DNA from: an uncultured Clostridia bacterium
Lineage (GTDB): Bacteria; Bacillota; Clostridia; TANB77; CAG-508
Reading direction: 5' to 3'
Length of the DNA stretch: 42,454 bases
Assembly (NCBI GenBank): GCA_947628845.1
Contig: CANRBK010000003.1
Coordinates: 1-42,454, forward strand
Both the position numbers and the translations under genes were made by a program. This document shows positions 35,401 through 42,454 of this stretch, piece after piece (positions within the stretch are counted from its first letter, which is position 1; the number at the start of each line of letters is the position of its first letter). The notes beneath the pieces were generated by a model. It saw nothing but the letters and a program-made list of their open reading frames with translations. It was not told the origin of the DNA and searched no databases.

Positions 35401-38400
35401 GAAGAAAAACATGGGAGTTTTTTGAAAAATATTTAACAGAAGATAATAATTTTTTAATACCAGATAATTATCAAGAAGATAGAAAAAACAAAATAGTAAA
35501 AAGAACATCATCCACAAATATAGGATTATCAATGTTAGCAGTTATTTCAGCATATGATTTAAAATATATTGAAAAAGAAAAAGCAATAGATATTATAAAA
35601 AATATTATTTATACAATTGATAGTTTACAGAAATGGAATGGACATTTATATAATTGGTACAATATAGAAACTAAAGAGCCATTATTTCCTAGATATGTAT
35701 CAACAGTTGATAGTGGAAATTTTGTAGGGTATTTATTTGTCGTAAAGACTTGGTTAGAAGAACAAATTGAAAATAACGAAGAAATAAAAATTTTGATACA
35801 AATGGTAGATAAAATCATTAAAGATACGGATTTTTCTTATCTTTATTCTAAAGAGCAAAGAATCTTTTCAATTGGCTTTAATATAGAGGAGAACAAATTA
35901 ACAAATTCATATTATGATTTATTAGCATCAGAAGCAAGACAAGCAAGTTTAGTTGCAATAGCGAAAAAAGATGTACCATCTAAACACTGGAATTCATTAA
36001 GTAGAACACTAACAACACTTGGTAAATATAAAGGGCTGATATCTTGGTCTGGAACTTCATTTGAATATTTAATGCCAAATATAAATATTCCGAAGTATAA
36101 AGGAAGCTTACTAGATGAATCATGCAAATTTATGATAATGAGTCAAATGCAATATGCAAAAAAATTGCATATACCATGGGGAATTTCAGAAGCGGCATTT
36201 AATTTAAAAGATTTACATTCAAATTATCAATACAAAGCATTTGGAGTTCCATGGTTAGGATTAAAAAGAGGACTTGCAGACGAAATGGTAGTAGCAAGTT
36301 ATGGTAGTATTTTGGCAATAGCAGATTTTCCAAAAGAAGTTTATCAAAATCTTAAAGTGCTAGAGCAACATGGTATGTATGGAAAATACGGATTTTATGA
36401 ATCAATAGATTTTACACCAGAAAGATTAGAAAAAAATGGAAATGCAAGTGTTGTAAAAACTTATATGGCACATCATCAAGGACTAATTTTATTATCTATA
36501 AATAATTTATTTAATGATAACATTTTACAAAAAAGGTTTATTAAAAATCCAGAAATAAATGCTGTAAATGTGTTATTACAAGAAAGAATGCCAGAAACAG
36601 CAATAATTACAAAAGAAAGTAAGGAAAAAGTAGAAAAATTAAAATATACTGATTATGAAGATTATATTAAAGATACCTATAAAAAAATAGATAAAAAATT
36701 AATAATAGGAAATTGTATAGCAAATGAAGATTATTTTATAGCAATGAATCAAAAAGGTGAAGGAGTAAGCATATATAAAAATAAATTTATTAACAGATTT
36801 AAAAAGACAGATGATTACTCACAAGGAATAACCTTTTATATAAAGAATATAAAATCAAAAAAAATATGGAGTTCAAATTATAAAGAAGATAACAAATATC
36901 AAATTAGCTTTATGCCAGATAAAATAGAACAAGAAATGATAAATGAAAATATTAGAACAAAAATTGAAACAATTATTGCACCAGATGAACCTGTTGAAAT
37001 TAGACAAGTAACATTAGAGAATTTAGGAAATGAAGAAGAAATATTAGAGGTAACTTCATATTTTGAACCAGTACTATCTAGAAAAGAACAAGACTATGCA
37101 CATCCAGCTTTCAATAATCTATTTTTAATATTTGATTTTGATTATGATACAAATAGTGTTGTGGTAAAGAGGAAAAAAAGAGCTGAAAGCGAAGAAGAAA
37201 TATATATGTGCACAAACTTATCCACAAATAGTGAATTAGTTGGGGATTTAGAATATGAAATAGACGAAGAAAAGTTTATACGGAAAAGGAAACATAGGAA
37301 CACCTCAAATGATAAAAAATTCAATACCTCTTTCAAAAAAAATAGGACTAGTTACAGAACCAGTTGTAGCGTTAAAAAGAACTATAAAAGTTAAACCACA
37401 ACAAAAAACAACTATTAATTTATTAATTTCAGTGGGAGAAAATAGACAAAAGACTATAGAAAATATTAAAAAATATAAAGTAGAAGAAAATGTAGAAAAA
37501 GCATTTGAATTATCAAGGGCAAAAAATGAGGCACAAAGTAGATATTTAAGAATAAAGGGAACACAAATACGTCAATATCAAAAAATATTATCATATATCA
37601 TATTTGCAAATCCAGCCAAAAAAGCAATTTTAGAAAAATTGCCAAAAAGAAAATATGAACAAAGTGAATTATGGAAATATGGAATTTCAGGAGATATACC
37701 AATAATTTTAGTAAAAATTAAAGATATAAATGATTCTTATATAATAAAAGAAATTTTAAAAGCTTATGAATTTATAAAAACTAAAAATTTTGAAGTAGAA
37801 ATTGTAATAGTTGATGAAGAAAAGCATAGTTATGAAAATTATGTTAGAGAAGAAATTGATAATCTAATATTAAATAGTCAATTAGCATATTTAAAAAATA
37901 TAAAAGGTGGAATTTTCGAAGTATCAAAAAATGAAGTAAGTAAGGAAGATTTGGATTTACTTGAATTTATATCAACTATTATTATTGATGGTAGTAAAGG
38001 TGGATTAGAAAATTGTCTAAAAGACTTAGAAGAAGAATATCTAGAAAAATATAAAGATGTAGGAGATGAAGCAGAAAGTACAATTATAGAAGAAGAAAAT
38101 ACAGAAAATATAGACATTTTAGAAAATACAGAAAAACTAAAATATTATAATGAATATGGAGCATTTTCTGATGATGGTAAGGAATATTTAATAAAAATTA
38201 ACAAAGATAATAGATTACCAATAGTATGGTCTCATATTATGGCAAATGAAAAATTTGGAACATTAGTAACAGAAAATATGGGGGGATACATTTGGTATAA
38301 AAATAGTAGGTTAAATAGAATAACTTCATGGGAAAATAAACCAACATTTGATATACCTTCAGAAATAATATATTTAAAAGACCTAGAAACAAAAAAGGTT

Positions 38401-40101
38401 TGGTCACTAGGACTAAACCCTATGCCAGATGAGAAAAATTATAATGTGATTTATGGATTTGGATATACAAAATATATTCATAAAAGTGATGGAATAGAAC
38501 AAGAATTAGAAGTATTTGTACCAAGAGAAGATAGTGTTAAAGTTGAAGTTTTAAAACTTAAAAATACAAATTTAAATAGGAAAAGATTAAAAATACTATA
38601 TTATATAAAACCAGTTTTAGGAGAAGATGAAATAAAATCAAATGGATATATAAATATAGATTATGATAAAAATAATAATATTATATGTGCCAAAAATTTA
38701 TACAATGTTGACTTTAAAGATGATATAATTTATGTATCAAATAGTGAAGAAATAAAAAGTTATACAGGTGATAAACAATTCTTTTTAGGAAGTGGTGGTT
38801 TATCAAATCCTGATGGCTTAAGAAAGCCAAATTTAAATAATGAAAATAGTTTAGGAAAAACACCTTGTATAGCATATCAAATAGAGGTAGAGTTGGAAAG
38901 CTTATCAGAAAAAGAAATAGTATTTACTATTGGAGCAGAGGAAAATATTATAGATAGTAAGAATATAGCTTATAAATATAGTAAAATTCAAAATTGTAAG
39001 CAAGAATTAGAAAAAGTAAAAAATTATTGGAAAGATACATTGGAAAAAGTACAAATAGATACACCATTAGAATCTTGTAATATAATTTTAAATGGTTGGT
39101 GTATATATCAAATTATACAAAGTAGATTACAAGGAAAAACCGGATTTTATCAATCAGGTGGAGCATATGGATTTAGAGACCAGTTGCAAGATACTTTAGC
39201 ATTAAAATATATAGATCCAGAATTTTTAAAGAATCAGATTATCAAGCATAGTAAACATCAATTTATAGAAGGAGATGTACAACATTGGTGGCATGAAGAA
39301 AATGGCAGAGGAATAAGGACAAAGTTTTCGGATGACCTATTATGGATGGTATATTTAACTTGTGAATATATAGAATTTACAGGTGATACAAGTATATTAG
39401 AAGTAAAAACACCATATCTATATGGAGAAATTTTAAAAGAAAATGAAGACGAAAGATATGATAAATATGAACAAGCAAAAGAAGAAGGAAGCATATATGA
39501 ACATTGTATAAAAGCAATAGAAAGAAGTCTAAACTTTGGTGAAAATGGTTTACCAAAAATAGGAAGCGGAGATTGGAATGATGGATTAAGCAATGTAGGA
39601 ACAAAAGGAAAAGGTGAAAGTGTATGGTTAGGATTTTTCTTATATAATATTTTAGATAGATTTATACCACTATGTAAAGACAAAAATGATTTACAATTGG
39701 CTGAAAAATATGAAAAAATTAAGGCGAAACTTAAGAAATCTTTAAATACAAATGGATGGGATGGAAGATGGTATAAAAGAGCTTTTATGGATGATGGTAA
39801 TACTCTTGGAAGTATGTCAAATGATGAATGTAGAATTGATAGCATTGCACAAAGTTGGAGCACTATATCAAACGCAGGAGATAATGATAAAAAATATATA
39901 TCAATGGAAAGTTTAGAAAATCATTTAATAGATAGAGAAAATGGTATAATAAAATTACTAGATCCTCCTTTTGATAAAGGAAAGCTTAACCCAGGGTATA
40001 TAAAATCGTATTTGCCTGGTGTTAGAGAAAATGGTGGCCAATACACACATGTGTGTTGTCGCTATAGCCGTTCGAAAGCAATGCTTGAGTTACGGATATA
40101 G
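32427..40101 (+). CDS. ndvB: Giant NdvB/ChvB-type cyclic beta-glucan synthase, +1 frameshift at CGG and 3' truncated
   Basis: ATG 32427 follows AAGGAG. The N-terminal about 400 residues precede two membrane segments, then a family 84-type glycosyltransferase (VITLDADTDLILNSATELVG; YAIMQPRVGIN; SHDLLEGCYLRCGLV), more membrane helices, a glucoamylase-like domain (GISEAAFNLKDL; PWLGLKRGL; TYMAHHQGLI) and a GH94 phosphorylase domain (FYQSGGAYGFRDQLQDTLAL; IGSGDWNDGLS with the acid Asp). The first frame meets CGG at 37281-37283; skipping its C gives TTT ATA GGA AAA GGA AAC, the family's F-I-G-x-G-N, and the frame continues to GVRENGGQYTH at 40050, about 2,540 residues. Homologues continue about 130 residues more; here unrelated sequence follows and a stop comes at 40099. 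Probable role: beta-glucan synthesis at the membrane, if functional. Confidence 0.82.
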
Positions 40102-40200
40102 TATGCAACTTCACAAATGTTCAGTTGCATAAGTTATCTCTAATACTCGATTATTAAAGATAATCTCGCTAAGAGCTAACTTAATATTGATACTCTTAAA
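40051..40200 (+). other. Structured segment interrupting ndvB, possible group II intron 5' fragment
   Basis: Homology of ndvB stops after QYTH at 40050. The next bases are GTGTG, the usual 5' start of group II introns, exactly at a codon boundary. The segment is visibly richer in G+C and packed with inverted repeats: ATGCAACT/AGTTGCAT (40103-40130) and a three-tier stem AAGTTA/TAACTT, CTCT/AGAG, GATTAT/ATAATC (40131-40182). Order and spacing of its motifs resemble domain I of LtrB-type introns by eye. No intron reverse transcriptase or domain V was found downstream, so at most a 5' piece is left. Confidence 0.35.
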
Positions 40201-40275
40201 ATACATAAATATCTGCATATAAAATAATAAAATATATGCAGAAAACCCAAAAATATATGTATATAAAAACAAAAA

Positions 40276-40386
40276 ATGTGAAACAAAATTAATAAAAAAT
40301 TATAAAATGTTTCACATTTTTATAATTTTGTGGTATAATATAAATGTGAAACAAAAACAATAAAAAAATATAAAAAAGTTTCACAT
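40276..40386 (+). promoter_or_regulatory. Fic-gene promoter framed by four ATGTGAAAC half-sites
   Basis: Promoter TTCACA (40311-40316), 17 bases, TATAAT (40334-40339). Two long inverted repeats share one motif: ATGTGAAACA (40276-40285) with TGTTTCACAT (40308-40317), and ATGTGAAAC (40344-40352) with GTTTCACAT (40378-40386). The second arm of the first pair covers the -35 and the second pair lies in the mRNA leader, ending just before AGGGAGAG, where it could fold and occlude the ribosome site. A hairpin CTGCATATA/TATATGCAG (40213-40241) lies upstream. Confidence 0.6.
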
Positions 40387-40404
40387 TTTAAGGGAGAGAT
40401 ATAT

Positions 40405-41337
40405 ATGGAAGAAAAGATGGAAATTATTAGTCTTCTTCAAAATAAACAATTACTTGAACACGAATTACAATCACTTGCTTATGGTTCAGTTGAAATAAGA
40501 GAAAAAGATTCAAACAAATATATATATGTACATTATAGAGAAGATGGAGTAGCTTTAACAAAATATGTTGGGGAATACTCAGAAGAATTATATAATTTAA
40601 TATTAAACAATAGCATTAAGGCAAAAGAGTTAAAAAAGCAAATAAGAGAAATAAACAAAAAATTAAAACAATTAAATTATGTAGAAGAAGAACTTTCTGA
40701 AAAAGTAGAAAAAAATATAGATTTTGCCAAAAGGCATTTAGTAGATACAATTTATAAACAAGCTATATTAGAAGGTGTTGCAACTACATTTGCAGATACA
40801 GAAAGCATTATTGAAGGTGGAAAAGTAAATAATATGACATCTGAAGATATAATGAAAATAGTAAATTTAAAACATGCTTGGGAATTTATATTAAACAAAA
40901 ATGTTATATTAAGTGATACTAACTTTGCATTATTGTGTGAAATTAACAAAATGGTTGAAGAAGGATTTTATTATTCAGCAGGAAAGGTTAGAAATGTTCC
41001 AGTAACAATAGGTGGAACAACATGGAAACCGGATTTACCAATTGAAAGCATTATAAAAGAAGAATTAGAACAAATTTTTAATAAAAAATTAGATGATGTT
41101 GACAGAGCTATAGAAATTTTGTTATATATAATGAAAAAGCAAGTATTTATAGATGGAAATAAAAGAACATCAGTAATATATAGTAATCACTATTTAATTT
41201 CAAAAGGAAAAGGAATTATAGCAATTCCAGCAGAATTAGCAGAAGAATTTAAGGATTTACTTATTCCATATTACGAAGGAAAAGATGAAAAAGAAATAAA
41301 GAAATTTATAAAAGAAAAATGCTATATGGAAATATAG
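40405..41337 (+). CDS. Fic/Doc-fold protein with altered catalytic motif
   Basis: 310 residues after AGGGAGAGATATAT. The N-terminal half is helical and charged. A Fic fold follows: EGVATTFADTESIIEGG at residues about 118-134 resembles the inhibitory helix (xSxIEG) of self-inhibited Fic proteins, GKVRNVPVTIGGTTWKPDLP is the flap region, and VFIDGNKRTSVIY near 250 is the Fic loop. The consensus HPFxDGNGR/K appears as QVFIDGNKR: the His needed for AMP transfer is Gln and Pro is Val. It may be inactive, regulatory or mechanistically different. It is a single-gene transcript with its own terminator. Confidence 0.8.
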   Translation: MEEKMEIISLLQNKQLLEHELQSLAYGSVEIREKDSNKYIYVHYREDGVALTKYVGEYSEELYNLILNNSIKAKELKKQIREINKKLKQLNYVEEELSEKVEKNIDFAKRHLVDTIYKQAILEGVATTFADTESIIEGGKVNNMTSEDIMKIVNLKHAWEFILNKNVILSDTNFALLCEINKMVEEGFYYSAGKVRNVPVTIGGTTWKPDLPIESIIKEELEQIFNKKLDDVDRAIEILLYIMKKQVFIDGNKRTSVIYSNHYLISKGKGIIAIPAELAEEFKDLLIPYYEGKDEKEIKKFIKEKCYMEI

Positions 41338-41349
41338 AATAAAATCAAT

Positions 41350-41397
41350 AGTCCGGTTTTATATAACAAAAAGTCCGGCTAAAACTGGACTTTTTTT
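41350..41397 (+). terminator. Terminator after the Fic-like gene
   Basis: AGTCCGGTTTTA (41350-41361) pairs with TAAAACTGGACT (41380-41391), one mismatch, then seven T. The internal AGTCCGG repeat could form an alternative fold. Confidence 0.75.
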
Positions 41398-41428
41398 GAA
41401 AAATAAGTATAAAAATAAAGGAGTAAAT

Positions 41429-42421
41429 ATGGGAGAATATAATGGAAGAATAAATGTATCAAAAGACACAATGCTATTTGTAGTAAATAGTATATTTAAT
41501 CAAGATATTAAAGAAAACACAACAAAAGAAAACATACTTAAAATGATACCAAGTATATATGAGAATGCAGATGATGAAGAAATAATAAAAATGCTACCAT
41601 ATAGAGCCTATAAAGATTTAGAAAGATTAATTGAATATACAAAAACAAGTGATGATATAAAATCTTTTTTCTATAAAAGGGAGCATCCAGATATAAGATA
41701 CTTAGAAGAGGCTATGATTATAGTTATGAGAGCCAAATATGATAATTATAATTACTCACTTAATCCAGGAGTAATAGAAAAATTAACAAGACTATTTTCA
41801 GCAGAAAATAAGGTAATAGCGAAAAGATATGGAGATATAGAATTTTTAACTGTAGGAATGTTATATTCATATGGAATAGTAGATTTTGAATTTTTGAGGA
41901 AGCAATTGTGTAAATATATGAATGAAATAATAACAGAAAGGGAGTTACGAGATATATTTTTTACAAGATTGAACTTAAATATATTTGTAAATGATTATGA
42001 TATTAGATGGACAAACACAAATGAAATACAAGCATTTATTACATATTTAGATGAAGAATATTCACCAATTGATATAGGACAAATTGCAGAAGAACAGAAA
42101 GCAAGAAAGATGAAATATAAACAATTTAGTAAGCAAGAAATATTAAAAAGAGAAGAATATTTTTGTAATGAAAAGGCACAAAAGTTATATAAATTTTTGA
42201 AATCCAAAAATGATAATATACATGAATGGACATTTAAGCAATTAGTAAAAAAGAATGAGTTAGGCATAGATATTTTAGGAGAATTATCGAATATGTGTAT
42301 GTTTGAAGATGATTTTGAATTGAAAAAATTTATGGATTTATTTATGGATTGGTATAATAATAGCCCACAATATATGCTAGGTGGATATTCGCCAATTGAA
42401 TTTGGAAAATTTTATAAGTAG
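41429..42421 (+). CDS. Unrecognised soluble protein
   Basis: 330 residues from ATG 41429, with AAAGGAG five bases upstream (a TTG at 41396 lies in the terminator). No signal peptide, membrane segment or motif I recognise. It is predicted all-helical, with acidic and aromatic-rich stretches (SIYENADDEEIIKMLPYRAY; LMDWYNNSPQYM-like end, then LGGYSPIEF). The closing GGYSPIEF recalls the tail of some SEC-C or TPR-type hypothetical proteins of Firmicutes, but this is weak. The following gene starts 20 bases later with its own ribosome site, suggesting an operon. Confidence 0.6.
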   Translation: MGEYNGRINVSKDTMLFVVNSIFNQDIKENTTKENILKMIPSIYENADDEEIIKMLPYRAYKDLERLIEYTKTSDDIKSFFYKREHPDIRYLEEAMIIVMRAKYDNYNYSLNPGVIEKLTRLFSAENKVIAKRYGDIEFLTVGMLYSYGIVDFEFLRKQLCKYMNEIITERELRDIFFTRLNLNIFVNDYDIRWTNTNEIQAFITYLDEEYSPIDIGQIAEEQKARKMKYKQFSKQEILKREEYFCNEKAQKLYKFLKSKNDNIHEWTFKQLVKKNELGIDILGELSNMCMFEDDFELKKFMDLFMDWYNNSPQYMLGGYSPIEFGKFYK

Positions 42422-42440
42422 AATAATAGGGAGGAAAAAT

Positions 42441-42454
42441 ATGGTTACTTTATC
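42441..42454 (+). CDS. Start of a further gene, cut by the window end
   Basis: ATG GTT ACT TTA after GGGAGGAAAAAT. Only four full codons are present, so no function can be given. Confidence 0.5.

Noticed and set aside
40061..40100. tRNA-like GTTCGAAA loop downstream of ndvB
   Set aside because: No acceptor, D or anticodon arms can be arranged around it; the stems belong to a different fold.
40051..40129. A frame-shifted continuation of NdvB (VVAIAVRKQCLSYGYS)
   Set aside because: It faintly resembles the expected C-terminal helix but stops after about 26 residues and coincides with strong RNA-type stems.

Overview
The window is very AT-rich (roughly three quarters A+T by eye), uses AGA for nearly all arginines, and carries consensus sigma-A promoters (TTGACA-17-TATAAT type) and strong AGGAGG ribosome sites. 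A spoIVFA/spoIVFB-like pair and a GerS-like gene next to mazF point to the endospore-forming Clostridia. LL-diaminopimelate aminotransferase (dapL) with dapF, MinD/MinE, and pilin-like proteins carrying formylglycine-enzyme/C-type-lectin-like modules fit an uncultured gut clostridial lineage; I cannot name a species.

Layout. 1-1480: two tandem copies of what looks like a type I toxin-antitoxin module, each with a tiny hydrophobic peptide and a convergent antisense RNA, followed by a possible gene remnant. 1485-5945: a GNAT-like protein, a MATE transporter fused to a cytidylate-kinase-like domain, a YdcF/SanA protein and a tail-anchored hypothetical. 6106-13068: sporulation and cell-shape/division genes (spoIVFA, spoIVFB, a pilin/FGE protein, minD, minE with an unusual tail, rodA, dusB). 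13138-20762: GerS-like, MazF, HD-GYP, aspS, an XRE regulator, a monofunctional transglycosylase, dapF and dapL. 20994-26344: a three-gene surface cluster, two paralogues built from triplicated N-terminal halves of the FGE/lectin-like family and, between them, a secreted protein that looks like the C-terminal half and ends in a candidate hypervariable segment. 26494-32355: HD hydrolase, DUF4143 ATPase, ruvA-rarA, two half-size TauE/SafE proteins and small proteins. 32427-40050: a giant NdvB-like cyclic glucan synthase whose 3' end is cut off by a structured RNA-like segment. 40405-end: a Fic-fold protein with a repeat-flanked promoter, an unrecognised protein and the start of one more gene.

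Main observation. Three conserved genes (rodA, dapL, ndvB) are each broken into two frames by one extra base, and in all three the extra base is the C of an in-frame CGG codon. Skipping that C gives GGN (Gly) and restores the family consensus. CGG is otherwise almost absent as a sense codon: I found one other credible in-frame case. This suggests that CGG is unassigned or starved in this organism and is tolerated or programmed as a +1 frameshift site, although a sequencing or assembly artefact must be excluded.

Other points of interest are the two type I TA copies with a covarying ribosome-site hairpin, the candidate diversity-generating variable region, the split lectin-like architecture, the truncated ndvB with a possible group II intron fragment, and a Fic protein lacking the motif histidine. 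No rRNA, tRNA or CRISPR array was seen.
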